Part shown: piece after piece, positions 1 through 7,344 of the stretch
Numbering within the stretch: the stretch's first letter is position 1
Layout of the letters: each line of letters begins with the position of its first letter
NCBI RefSeq assembly: GCF_000423925.1
Contig: NZ_AUIX01000048.1
Coordinates: 1-37,901 of the forward strand
Length of the DNA: 37,901 nt
From: Butyrivibrio sp. VCD2006
GTDB lineage: Bacteria > Bacillota > Clostridia > Lachnospirales > Lachnospiraceae
Direction: 5' to 3'
Made by a program: the position numbers and the translations under genes
Notes under the pieces: generated by a model
Databases searched by the model: none
Seen by the model: the letters and a program-made list of their open reading frames with translations, nothing else
Told to the model about the DNA's origin: nothing

Positions 1-1
1 T

Positions 2-253
2 GCCATAAAATACCGCAGAATAAAATATCGTCGTGGTCACAAGAAAGCAATAATAGCAATCGCCAGAATGATGATGGTCTGCATATATCACATGGTGAAA
101 GATAAGAAAACTTTTACTCCATGCGATTATAAGGAATTGATGGATCCTAATGATCATCCTCACAAAGTTGTTTTAAATGATGCCAACGTATTTGAGTATC
201 TGAAAACTCAGGGTTACGATATTTCTTCATTGGTTAAAAGCAACGATAACTGA
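2..253 (+). CDS. IS110-family transposase, C-terminal fragment (5' end outside window)
   Basis: The frame is open from the window edge to a TGA at 251-253. The visible 83 residues contain a basic stretch (RRGHKKAIIAIARM), then MMVCIYHMVKD. This resembles the C-terminal end of the transposase_20 (IS116/IS110/IS902) domain, where RRG.KKA..A.A...L..IYHML is typical. In this family an N-terminal DEDD RuvC-like domain and a C-terminal serine-containing domain carry out recombination directed by a bridge RNA; none of the catalytic residues lies in the visible part. The TGA is followed by a short imperfect hairpin (284-307) and then a hairpin array. Whether the transposase is complete cannot be judged here. 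Assignment rests on the short C-terminal motif only. Confidence 0.7.
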   Translation, partial: AIKYRRIKYRRGHKKAIIAIARMMMVCIYHMVKDKKTFTPCDYKELMDPNDHPHKVVLNDANVFEYLKTQGYDISSLVKSNDN

Positions 254-457
254 TGAATGATTTCCTATATGATCAACCTGTCAGAGAGACGGGAAATCTC
301 GTCCCTCTAATTTAAGTCGGTTTCATCCGCTACTTATTTTTCACTCTTGATCTCCTTAGTTTTATTGTATGATTACTTAGTTTAATTACAGGATTAGGGC
401 CTTTTCCTTTTTTTTTTGTGTGGATATATTCTGAGGTTATTTGTGCTGCTTGTTTTT
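254..457. other. Gene-free stretch after the IS110 fragment
   Basis: No reading frame is convincing. An imperfect inverted repeat (GAGAGACGGG...CGTCCCTC, about 284-307) lies 30 bases after the transposase stop. It lacks a clear T-tract, so it is not a good intrinsic terminator. The rest is T-rich and leads directly into the hairpin array. Confidence 0.5.
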
Positions 458-1191
458 GGGATACACGACTTTTTGTTGATTCAGGTCTTATGACGTGTAG
501 TACTTCCACTTCAAAATTGTAAGATTAGGTCTAGGATACACGGCCTTTTGTTGATTTAGGTATTATGACGTGTAGTATTTCTCTTAAGAATGGTTAAGTA
601 TGGACCTGGGATACACGTTTTTTTATAGATTTGGAGCTTATGACGTGTATTACTTCTCGCAGGAATGCCTTTAGAATGACCCTAGGATACACGGCTTTTT
701 ATAGATTTGGCCTTTATGACGTGTAGTACTTCCACTTCAAAATTGTAAGATTAGGTCTAGGATACACGGCCTTTATGGATTTTGGCCATATGACGTGCCT
801 CCCTCCTCTGAATGAGCCGAGGCTATATGACTTCTATGGTTTATGCCTTTTGTCGCGTCGTACTCTTTAAAATGAGCTTGCCTACTAGGTTTTATTTAAA
901 TTTTCACATTTTGGCAAGTAGGATTTTTTATTATAATGGGTAGGATCCGGCCTTTACTACTTGTCTTTATATTGATTTGAACCTTCTGGCAAGTAGGAAG
1001 TATATTGAAAATCAGACTATTCTACTTGCCTTTTTATTGATTTATACCTTTTGACAAGTAGGAATCCCCATAAAGACCAGTCTAATCTACTTGTCTTTTC
1101 ATCCATTTATACATTTTGATAAGTAAGAGAATCCGCTAAAACGTGCCTTTACTACTTATCTTTATACAGCCTTCTACCTTTTGACAAGTAA
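458..1191. repeat. Array of about eleven covarying hairpin repeats
   Basis: Eleven units follow one another. Each has a 6-7 bp stem, a loop of about 25 nt and a spacer. Left-arm starts are near 462, 537, 612, 688, 763, 826, 881, 957, 1022, 1087 and 1152, so the period is about 75 bp in the first half and about 65 bp at the end. Units 1-4 pair TACACG with CGTGTA; unit 5 keeps only CACG/CGTG; unit 6 pairs TATGAC (826-831) with GTCGTA (857-862, one G.T); unit 7 pairs CCTACT with AGTAGG; units 8-9 pair CTACTTG with CAAGTAG; units 10-11 are slightly decayed (TACTTG/TAAGTA, TACTT/AAGTA). The loop keeps a T-rich core, roughly TTTTATTGATTTATACCTT(T/A)TGA. No coding frame crosses it. It differs from CRISPR because both stem and spacer vary and spacers are partly repeated. 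Function is unknown. Confidence 0.85.
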
Positions 1192-1341
1192 CATAACCTT
1201 TATAATGAATTCCATAAAGTGGACACTAAGGAAATATATTCAGGCAAGTATTTAAAATGTGAATCTATATCGTGGACATGAATTAAACAGTATATTTACC
1301 ATTCAATATATCTCTTAATAAAGAAGCCTGCAGATAATGTA

Positions 1342-1701
1342 TCATCCTAAATTTTTATAGGCTATGGCATCAATCTGAAATCTGATCCCATCCCTTATGA
1401 AGTCAGAAGTATACGCCTTTCTTGCCGGATATTTGCCTGCAAATCTATCTTTCAAAACCTTCGGCAAGTAATTCAGGTCCTCTATGTCCTTAAAGAGACA
1501 ATCCATTTTAACAACAGATTCCAATGTTAACCCCGTCATTTTTAAACGATTTTCTAGCACATCAATGGCTCCGTGAATCTGCTCCTCAATAGACTTACCT
1601 TCATTTCCCATACAGTACCCAACAAAGACATAATCACCTGCCTCTATAATCGTAGAATCCGCCCAATATTCATCTACCTCAATCCTATTAATCTCTGACA
1701 T
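1342..1701 (-). CDS. RidA (YjgF/YER057c/UK114) family protein
   Basis: RidA-family proteins are small trimeric enzymes that hydrolyse reactive enamine/imine intermediates released by PLP enzymes such as threonine dehydratase; some members have other roles. The 119-residue product has the family length. It contains the Arg of the substrate-binding region (YPARKAY) and the C-terminal IDAIAYK segment typical of the fold. A longer frame runs upstream to 1815, but the ATG at 1701 follows a strong AAAAGGAGGG site at good spacing, so I chose it. It lies downstream of the sodium symporter on the same strand, separated by a terminator-like hairpin. A link to amino-acid metabolism is plausible but inferred. 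The equivalent of the GxxVE(I/V) element is degenerate (GIRFQID), so this may be one of the divergent subfamilies. Confidence 0.85.
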   Translation of the reverse strand: MSEINRIEVDEYWADSTIIEAGDYVFVGYCMGNEGKSIEEQIHGAIDVLENRLKMTGLTLESVVKMDCLFKDIEDLNYLPKVLKDRFAGKYPARKAYTSDFIRDGIRFQIDAIAYKNLG

Positions 1702-1798
1702 GCTCACCCTCCTTTTTATCATTCCAGTCCATTGTCCCACAATATATCTCTGTCTAAAAAACTTACCATCTAAAAATAGAATAATATATAACAAAAAA

Positions 1799-1837
1799 CA
1801 GACCCTTTCTTTCACAGAAATAGGTCTGTTTTACACT
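1799..1837 (-). terminator. Intrinsic terminator after the symporter
   Basis: CAGACC (1799-1804) pairs with GGTCTG (1823-1828), with inner TTTCT/AGAAA pairing. On the minus strand the stem is followed by TTTTTTG. It sits just beyond the symporter stop at 1858. The same CAGACC...GGTCTG...TTACACTG arrangement recurs at 5904-5941 and 28183-28220. Confidence 0.8.
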
Positions 1838-1857
1838 GCCATATCAAATGCACCGGC

Positions 1858-3228
1858 TTATGCAAAGTAGCTCCACAATCCATACACTGCAAGGAATGTC
1901 AGGATAAGCGGAAGTACTACCTTGAAATACCACTTGAGCTTCAGGCTCATCTTAATTCCAACACCGCTGTTTACTTCTTCGATGTAGTTGTCAAAGCCCC
2001 AGCCATACTTGCAGGTACAGAAGAGGCAACAGATAAGTGATCCGATAGGAAGAAGAAGGTTACTTACGATAAAGTCCTCGAGGTCCATGATCACGTTGCC
2101 TTCCTTAAGAGGCTGAAAAGCGCTCCATACATTGAAGCCAAGGGCACAGGGAATTGATCCCACTGTAATTATGATGCCGGCGAAAAGTGCTGCCTTTTTT
2201 CTATCAAGACCAAACAGGTCGATGGAGAAGCTAACATCATTCTCGAATACGCCTATCATTGTTGAGAGCGCTGCAAAATACATAAACAGGAAGAACATGC
2301 TTCCGATTATCCTTCCGCCCTTCATAGCTGAAAATACGTTAGGCAGAGTGAGGAAAATAAGGCTTGGTCCTTTGTCAGGTGCAACTCCGAAGGCAAAGCA
2401 GGCAGGGATCGTGATAAGTCCTGCAACGATAGCAACGAAGGTATCAAGGCCTGCTACCAGCATAGCCTCTCCAACAAGGCTTCTGTCCTTCTTGATATAG
2501 CTTCCGAAAACCTCCATACCGCCGATACCGAGGCTAAGAGTGAAGAAGCTCTGGTTCAACGCTCCGTAAAGAACATTTCCAAAGCCAACCTTCCTTACAT
2601 TGTCCATGTTGGGCATGAGATAAAACTTAACACCCTCCAAAGAGTTCGGCAGTGTCAACGATCTGATTCCAAGTCCCACCATGATAAGGATAAGCATTAT
2701 CATCATGATCTTGGTGATTCTCTCAACGCCCTGCTGAAGTCCCATAGATGTCACCACTACGGTTATCAGCATTGTGATGCCCATGAAAAGAATAAGTATG
2801 GACGGACTGGACATCATCTCGCCGTACAAATCCGCAATTTCAATAGGGCTTTTTCCCTGAAAAGCACCCATGACTGCCAGCACAAAATATCTTAATATCC
2901 ATCCTGAAACAACAGAATAAAACATAAGAAGCAGGTAATTACCTGCTATAGCAAAGTATCCGTATATGTGCCACTTACTGTTTTTCGGCTCCAGCTTTTT
3001 GAATGCCGAAAGGACGCTCAACCGGCTTGATCTTCCGATCGCATACTCCATGGTAAGTATCGGAACTCCCAAAATAAGCAAGAACAATACATAGATAAGG
3101 ACAAAGAATCCTCCCCCGTTCTCACCTACCATGTAGGGGAATCGCCATACATTACCGATTCCGATTGCACACCCTGCGGAAAGCAGAATAAACCCTAATC
3201 TGCTTCCAATTGATTCTCTCTCTTTCAC
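1858..3228 (-). CDS. Neurotransmitter:sodium symporter (SNF) family transporter
   Basis: The product is a sodium-dependent transporter of the SLC6/LeuT type, probably taking up an amino acid or amine across the cytoplasmic membrane. The N-terminus carries the family signature GSRLGFILLSAGCAIGIGNV with WRFPYM, including unwound-helix residues of the first membrane segment that bind Na+ and substrate. About eleven to twelve hydrophobic segments follow, as in bacterial Tyt1-type members, and the 456-residue length fits. A longer frame extends to 3300, but its N-terminal residues come from a 33-bp tandem repeat. The GTG at 3228 has an AGGGAG site at proper spacing and puts KERESIGSR at the usual family start. 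A terminator at 1799-1828 lies downstream and RidA follows. Substrate cannot be told from the sequence. Confidence 0.9.
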   Translation of the reverse strand: MKERESIGSRLGFILLSAGCAIGIGNVWRFPYMVGENGGGFFVLIYVLFLLILGVPILTMEYAIGRSSRLSVLSAFKKLEPKNSKWHIYGYFAIAGNYLLLMFYSVVSGWILRYFVLAVMGAFQGKSPIEIADLYGEMMSSPSILILFMGITMLITVVVTSMGLQQGVERITKIMMIMLILIMVGLGIRSLTLPNSLEGVKFYLMPNMDNVRKVGFGNVLYGALNQSFFTLSLGIGGMEVFGSYIKKDRSLVGEAMLVAGLDTFVAIVAGLITIPACFAFGVAPDKGPSLIFLTLPNVFSAMKGGRIIGSMFFLFMYFAALSTMIGVFENDVSFSIDLFGLDRKKAALFAGIIITVGSIPCALGFNVWSAFQPLKEGNVIMDLEDFIVSNLLLPIGSLICCLFCTCKYGWGFDNYIEEVNSGVGIKMSLKLKWYFKVVLPLILTFLAVYGLWSYFA

Positions 3229-3237
3229 TTTTAACTC

Positions 3238-3304
3238 CCTAAATACATTAAAATTTTCACGAAACAATTCCCCAAATATATTAAAATTTTCACGAAACAA
3301 TTTC
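3238..3304. repeat. 33-bp tandem duplication upstream of the symporter
   Basis: Two adjacent copies of about 33 bp share ATTAAAATTTTCACGAAACAA and differ at a few bases. The repeat lies in the 5' leader of the symporter, directly before the AGGGAG ribosome binding site, and duplicates whatever promoter or leader element is present there. Confidence 0.8.
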
Positions 3305-3314
3305 GAAAATACGC

Positions 3315-3361
3315 AGAAAAATGCACCAATATGCTGATTACCCTTTCAGCACATTGGTGCA
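3315..3361 (-). terminator. Intrinsic terminator after ABC permease
   Basis: TGCACCAATATGCTGA (3322-3337) pairs with TCAGCACATTGGTGCA (3346-3361) with one mismatch. On the minus strand it is followed by TTTTT. It ends the ABC transporter operon (5759 to 3453). Confidence 0.85.
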
Positions 3362-3452
3362 AGAATTCAACCATATTATAGTACTAAAAAAACTAGTTCT
3401 TAGCAAGGAGTTTTCACTTTAAAGTGCTGAAGAACGCACGACCTTACTGCCC

Positions 3453-5051
3453 TTACAGCTCTGCGAAAATAGCTGCACCTCTCTTCTCTAACCATGCTGT
3501 CATAATAAGTGATAAAACCAAAAGAGCAACAACCCAGTAGAGCATATAAATCGTGGTACTTTGCTCATACCCAAAGAACATGTAGATAAGAGCAAAGAGC
3601 GTAACTATAATCCAGCTTCCCATTATTGAGATGAAAACACCTCCGCTGTGCTTAATTGGCTCTGTCTCATTAGTCCAGCTTAAGAGAGGAAATTTAATAG
3701 CAATAACAGTATTTACCAGTGCTGAAAAGACCACATACATAAGCGGCATTACAAGAAGCAAAATCTTTTCGGAAATTGTAAAATCTGTGCCGATCATTGA
3801 AAGAATGCATGCTATAAGCATCGGCACTCCTGCAAGCAATATCTGCGTCATTGCCTTTGCTCTTAGTACTGCAGCAGGCTTTACCGGAAGTGATTGAAGT
3901 ATCCAGAGATCTTTTCCTTCAAGTGATACCGAAGGTGCAGCTGTATCTATCATTGCAGTCATCAGGCAAAGAGCTGTACAAAGAAGTATTATTCCGCAGT
4001 CAGGCCGATCAGATATTGCCTCCTTAAGCTGCGGAAGCAGCACATGCCCCTGTAACAACATGTATACGCCAAGCGCGGGTAAGAGCAAAATTCCAAGTCC
4101 GCAGTTAAGCATATAGTTAGGACTTGCTGTAAACCTTGCAAACTCTTTAAAGAGCACAGCACCAAAAACACTCTTCTGTCTTACAGTCTTTTCAGTGTAG
4201 CGAATTCTTTCAACTTTTCCTGTTGCTGTGGCAATGCTTGTAAAGCTCTTAAGAAGCAGCTTCCAAATTACTACAGTTATCGCTGTCATTACTGCAGTAA
4301 AGATAACTGCGCAGAGTATATCTCCTGTTCCGATTTTTCCAAAAAGATACAGAACGTAAGCTGCTCCCTTGATTCGCTCGCCATAGCTTTCTGCATTGGC
4401 AAGAATATCTCTTATGATATCTCCGGCCTTAAAATAGACCACGTAATAAAGTGCGATAAAAACTATCGTTATAAAAACTGTTGCAAAGCTCTTGTGCTTA
4501 AGCTTAAGACTTATCTTTGCAACGGCAAGGCCAAGTACACATGAAAGCGCCAGCACAAAGAACGAAATCACAAAGAACAATAATAGTCCGCATATGAGCT
4601 TACTTACTGTCACTCCCGTAACGATCATATATACCAGTTCCATCGGGATCATTACAGTAAGCAGATACATTGTTCCCATCAAATAGACGTTAAGAAGTCT
4701 TGATGCAACTATCGTCCTTACAGGAATGGGCAATGCCAAAAGTAAATCATTGTCCTTGGAAAGGTATAGCGCGGTATAGCAGTTATATACACTTCCAAAG
4801 GCACCAAGAAAAATCGATATGGTTCCCATTATCAGGAAATATAAACAGTCCATTCCTACTTCTGTCATAGGTGCGCAAAGGCTCATGGAAAGAGCCAGGA
4901 ACATTCCGCCAAGCAGCCCTACAACAATCAGAACAAAAAATACAAACCAGCCTGCAATTGCAAGCTTTGAGCGCATCTTGTTCTTCTTAGCATCATAGAA
5001 ATATCCCTTAAATACTTCAAAAAGCTGTTTTTTTACGAGCGTTTTAAGCAT
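3453..5051 (-). CDS. ABC-2 type exporter permease, large single-chain
   Basis: This 532-residue integral membrane protein has about twelve hydrophobic segments with short charged loops, consistent with a permease of the ABC-2 type or a related large fused permease. It begins with a cytoplasmic Lys-rich stretch (LVKKQLFEVFKGYF), common in this group. Its ATG abuts the stop of the ATP-binding gene (stop 5052-5054, start 5049-5051), so the two are translationally linked and form one transporter. A strong terminator lies about 90 bases downstream. Nothing in the sequence identifies the exported substrate; permeases of this shape are found with Ecs-type and ABC-2 exporters of Firmicutes. The assignment as permease is firm and the family assignment moderate. 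Confidence 0.85.
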   Translation of the reverse strand: MLKTLVKKQLFEVFKGYFYDAKKNKMRSKLAIAGWFVFFVLIVVGLLGGMFLALSMSLCAPMTEVGMDCLYFLIMGTISIFLGAFGSVYNCYTALYLSKDNDLLLALPIPVRTIVASRLLNVYLMGTMYLLTVMIPMELVYMIVTGVTVSKLICGLLLFFVISFFVLALSCVLGLAVAKISLKLKHKSFATVFITIVFIALYYVVYFKAGDIIRDILANAESYGERIKGAAYVLYLFGKIGTGDILCAVIFTAVMTAITVVIWKLLLKSFTSIATATGKVERIRYTEKTVRQKSVFGAVLFKEFARFTASPNYMLNCGLGILLLPALGVYMLLQGHVLLPQLKEAISDRPDCGIILLCTALCLMTAMIDTAAPSVSLEGKDLWILQSLPVKPAAVLRAKAMTQILLAGVPMLIACILSMIGTDFTISEKILLLVMPLMYVVFSALVNTVIAIKFPLLSWTNETEPIKHSGGVFISIMGSWIIVTLFALIYMFFGYEQSTTIYMLYWVVALLVLSLIMTAWLEKRGAAIFAEL

Positions 5052-5759
5052 TTATACCGCCTCCAGTTCCAGGAAAACATCCTCAAGACTATCGTCACCC
5101 TTAACCTCATCCATAGTTCCAACTTTAATAAGTTTTCCGTGGTTGATAATAGCCACCTTGTCGCAAAGCTTCTCGGCAACCTCAAGCACATGTGTTGAGA
5201 AGAAAATTGCTCCTCCGTTGTCACAGTGCTCTCTCATCATCTCCTTTAAAAGATGAGAAGACTTGGGATCAAGTCCCACGAAGGGCTCATCCATAATGAT
5301 AAGCTTCGGATCATGCATCCATGCTGAAATAAGTGCCAGCTTCTGCTTCATTCCGTGTGAATATGCTGCGATTGGAAGTGCAAGATCATTTGTGATCTCA
5401 AAAAGATCCGCATATTTCTTAATCTTTTCCTTTCTTGCAGTAGCAGAAATTCCAAACACATCGGCGATGAAGTTCAGATATTTGATTCCACTCATGTAAT
5501 CGTAAAGATCCGGGTTGTCCGGGATATATGCAAGATCCTTCTTGTACTTTACGGGATCATCCTTAACTGATATTCCATCAATTGTGATGGTTCCCTCATC
5601 AAACTGCAGAATTCCTACAACGCTTTTAAGTGTTGTACTCTTTCCTGCTCCATTATGACCTATGAATCCGAAGATCTCCCCGGCCTGAATACTCAGTGAC
5701 AGGTCATCTACTGCTTTTTTCTCACCATACGTTTTTGTTAAATTTTTTATCTCTAACAT
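5052..5759 (-). CDS. ABC transporter ATP-binding protein
   Basis: The 235-residue ATPase subunit has, in order, Walker A (GHNGAGKST), a Q-loop region (YIPDNPDLYDYMS), an ABC signature variant (YSHGMKQKLAL), Walker B (LIIMDEPFVGLD) and the switch His (STHVLE). The SHGMKQ signature and ILQFDEGTITIDG context place it with ABC-2 exporter ATPases. The ATG at 5759 follows AAAAGGAGG; the frame extends further upstream, but those residues are not family-like. It pairs with the adjacent permease. No regulator is next to it; the GHKL kinase upstream is separated by a terminator at 5904-5932. Confidence 0.93.
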   Translation of the reverse strand: MLEIKNLTKTYGEKKAVDDLSLSIQAGEIFGFIGHNGAGKSTTLKSVVGILQFDEGTITIDGISVKDDPVKYKKDLAYIPDNPDLYDYMSGIKYLNFIADVFGISATARKEKIKKYADLFEITNDLALPIAAYSHGMKQKLALISAWMHDPKLIIMDEPFVGLDPKSSHLLKEMMREHCDNGGAIFFSTHVLEVAEKLCDKVAIINHGKLIKVGTMDEVKGDDSLEDVFLELEAV

Positions 5760-5894
5760 AACGGTCCTCCTTTTATTTCTTTCCCTCTTAGTTTCTGCCT
5801 CTTTTGGCAACAAACATGTAAAATTATACATTAAACGGGATTAGGTGTCATGTGATATATTTGTGAAGTTTCCAAGGATAATAATAATCCCATA

Positions 5895-5941
5895 ATAAAA
5901 AAACAGACCGAATCTGCACTGATTTCGGTCTGCTTTACACT
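5895..5941 (-). terminator. Intrinsic terminator after GHKL kinase
   Basis: CAGACCGAA (5904-5912) pairs perfectly with TTCGGTCTG (5924-5932). The minus-strand transcript continues with TTTTTTTA. The hairpin begins 16 bases past the kinase stop at 5948. It belongs to the same sequence family as the hairpins at 1799 and 28183. Confidence 0.9.
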
Positions 5942-5947
5942 GAATTT

Positions 5948-7276
5948 TTATCCAATTATCATTCTCACCTTAAACACTTTATCCTCGGCAATATACCTGA
6001 TCTCACTCCCTGTCTGATTCACAAAGGCAAGAACGCTTCTGGTTCCTATACCATGATCCTCCGCAGTTGAGAAGGGATGTCCATTCTCATCCAGTTCCAC
6101 CTTTTTATCGCAGGAATTCGTTATCTCCAAAAGAAGCTGGCTCTTATACTTTGCCGTGATCTCTATGAAGCGATTTTCCTCCGGGACTTTTTCGCAGGCA
6201 TGGATTGCATTCTCCAAAAGATTACTTATAGTGATTGCAAGCTGCATCTCATCCACATAGATTTTGAAAGGAATATTTGTAGCAACATTCACCTTAATTC
6301 TTTGCTTTTCAGCCACGGAAACATAGTGAGCGATCGCCGCATTAACAGTTGTGTTCTCGCAGTATCTTTTCATGGAGTGAGGCTCCTGTGAGAGACGCTC
6401 AGATAGACACTGGCGGGCTTCTTCATACTTTTCCGACTCCAGAAGGGACATAAGCAGAGCTTCAAAATGCCTTCTGTCATGACGCATTGCTCTGTCCTGC
6501 TGCATGATTACCTCTGAAGTTGCAAGGCGCTCCCTCATGTTATTTGTTGCAATCTCCATGATATCCGCATCTGATTTCAGCTGAAGCTCACTTTGCTTTA
6601 ATTCCATTTCCTTCTTGATTGAATACGTATATTTTTCAAGAATAATGAAAAACAGAATGTTCAGTACTGTCAGAATCACTGCCATCTCTGTAAACTGATG
6701 AACATTAAGATAATCCGAGTTAGCGACTCTTATTGTATCTACCATAATGATTACTACCGAAAAGACCGGGGCTATCATAAATGGAATTGATGCCCTGTCG
6801 ATGTATCTGTCTTTTTCCTTGCTTCCAAAGTAGCATATTGCCTTTATTGCAATAAATTCCAGCAGTGCAAGGAGCATGAGTGCTACAGGCGACATTTCAT
6901 CAATGTTGGTTTTGTTCCCCTCCACTGACTCGAGGTTTCCCATCAAAAATGCCTCGGCAGTTTCCAAGGATATCATTATTGCCATAAAGAATGCGTAATA
7001 AACAATTCCACGGATATTGTCTACCTTGTAAATAATGAAAAGCGGTAAAAAATAACTGGCCAGAGTTATTGCCATGTTAAGCGTAACAATTTCAAGCAGA
7101 TTCAATGAAGCATATGCAATAAACATCAAAACATAGACCAGAGCTGCTGCCCATTTTCTCTCTTTAAACCAATTTTTCTTTGAATAAAATGTGTGATGCA
7201 GGCAGTAAAATAAATACACCAGTACCGCATCGATAAAGACCAGCGTAACCCTTGGATCTTTAAGAAACTCAATCAT
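5948..7276 (-). CDS. Sensor histidine kinase, GHKL (AgrC-like) type, without adjacent regulator
   Basis: A 442-residue membrane sensor kinase. Residues 1-220 carry about six hydrophobic segments. A helical dimerisation region follows with the phospho-acceptor His in RHDRRHFEALL (H266). The GHKL ATPase domain shows an N box (SNLLENAIHAC) and a G box (DHGIGTRSV). This arrangement is the HPK10/AgrC-like class, which signals to LytTR regulators. The C-terminal half is strikingly similar to the kinase at 25721-27352. No response regulator lies next to it, so it is an orphan kinase within this window. It is the last gene of a minus-strand run with the GNAT, acidic and AAA genes, 68 bases after the reconstructed AAA end. 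The start ATG at 7276 has only a weak GGGGGC site. The ligand is unknown. Confidence 0.88.
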   Translation of the reverse strand: MIEFLKDPRVTLVFIDAVLVYLFYCLHHTFYSKKNWFKERKWAAALVYVLMFIAYASLNLLEIVTLNMAITLASYFLPLFIIYKVDNIRGIVYYAFFMAIMISLETAEAFLMGNLESVEGNKTNIDEMSPVALMLLALLEFIAIKAICYFGSKEKDRYIDRASIPFMIAPVFSVVIIMVDTIRVANSDYLNVHQFTEMAVILTVLNILFFIILEKYTYSIKKEMELKQSELQLKSDADIMEIATNNMRERLATSEVIMQQDRAMRHDRRHFEALLMSLLESEKYEEARQCLSERLSQEPHSMKRYCENTTVNAAIAHYVSVAEKQRIKVNVATNIPFKIYVDEMQLAITISNLLENAIHACEKVPEENRFIEITAKYKSQLLLEITNSCDKKVELDENGHPFSTAEDHGIGTRSVLAFVNQTGSEIRYIAEDKVFKVRMIIG

Positions 7277-7344
7277 GATTGCCCCCGAAAAACTTTTTTC
7301 AAAATATTATACCCTCAAATACACTTTTTTGCTTACTTAAAAAG

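Noticed and set aside
458..1191. Hairpin array as a CRISPR array
   Set aside because: Repeats are not constant, the spacers are partly identical to one another, unit length changes from about 75 to 65 bp, and no cas gene is present.
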